A stretch of DNA of 5,946 nt from Oscillospiraceae bacterium (GTDB taxonomy: Bacteria; Bacillota; Clostridia; Oscillospirales; Oscillospiraceae): NCBI GenBank assembly GCA_017458025.1, contig JAFTGG010000136.1, positions 1 to 5,946 of the forward strand, read 5' to 3'. The position numbers were made by a program, and so were the translations under genes. The notes under the pieces were generated by a model that ran no database searches, had not been told where the DNA came from, and was given only the letters and a program-made list of their open reading frames with translations. Positions 5,920 to 5,946 of the stretch are shown piece by piece; position 1 is the stretch's first letter; each line of letters opens with the position of its first letter.

Positions 5920-5946
5920 ATGCCACTAAAACAAGACATTCCTTGC
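5920..5946 (+). CDS. Possible start of a downstream gene (nine codons only)
   Basis: ATG 5920 opens a frame running to the window end (MPLKQDIPC). It would give a leader of about 15 bases from the predicted transcription start. GGAG at 5901-5904 is too far away to be a good ribosome site, so the true start may lie further right. Very weak call. Confidence 0.15.

Noticed and set aside
1..5946. CRISPR array, tRNA/rRNA, insertion sequence or integrase
   Set aside because: No regularly spaced repeats, tRNA-like cloverleaf, transposase motif or terminal inverted repeats were seen on either strand.

Overview
The window is GC-rich with G/C-heavy third codon positions. Most starts carry strong AGGAGG-type Shine-Dalgarno sites, and all genes lie on the plus strand with short gaps. 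This style, a bacterial ADP-glucose glycogen synthase, and protein families familiar from gut Firmicutes suggest a GC-rich anaerobic Clostridia genome (Oscillospiraceae/Christensenellales-like). The taxonomic call is inference; there is no marker gene here.

Layout: (1) 1-996, the 3' part of a glycogen synthase (glgA) whose C-terminus carries an extra SCP2/sterol-carrier-like domain. (2) 1018-1950, a PfkB/ribokinase-family sugar or nucleoside kinase, 21 bp after glgA. (3) 2012-4066, a SUV3-type DExH RNA helicase with a C-terminal four-cysteine zinc finger. (4) 4072-5016, a SIR2-like (SIR2_2-type) protein starting 5 bp after the helicase stop. (5) 5017-5224, a gap that appears to hold the degraded start of a MATE efflux transporter gene. 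(6) 5225-5836, a DUF1643 protein. (7) 5837-5946, a hairpin, then a near-consensus sigma-A promoter reading out of the window.

The first four genes have no clear promoter or terminator between them and may share one transcript. glgA and the kinase fit carbohydrate storage and salvage. The helicase and the SIR2-like gene are the closest pair, with the second gene's ribosome binding site inside the end of the first. A SUV3-like RNA helicase coupled to a predicted NAD-binding SIR2-fold protein is the best candidate here for an undescribed functional pair, in RNA turnover/NAD sensing or in defence. Nothing in the window proves that function: no nuclease, integrase, phage gene or CRISPR array is visible.
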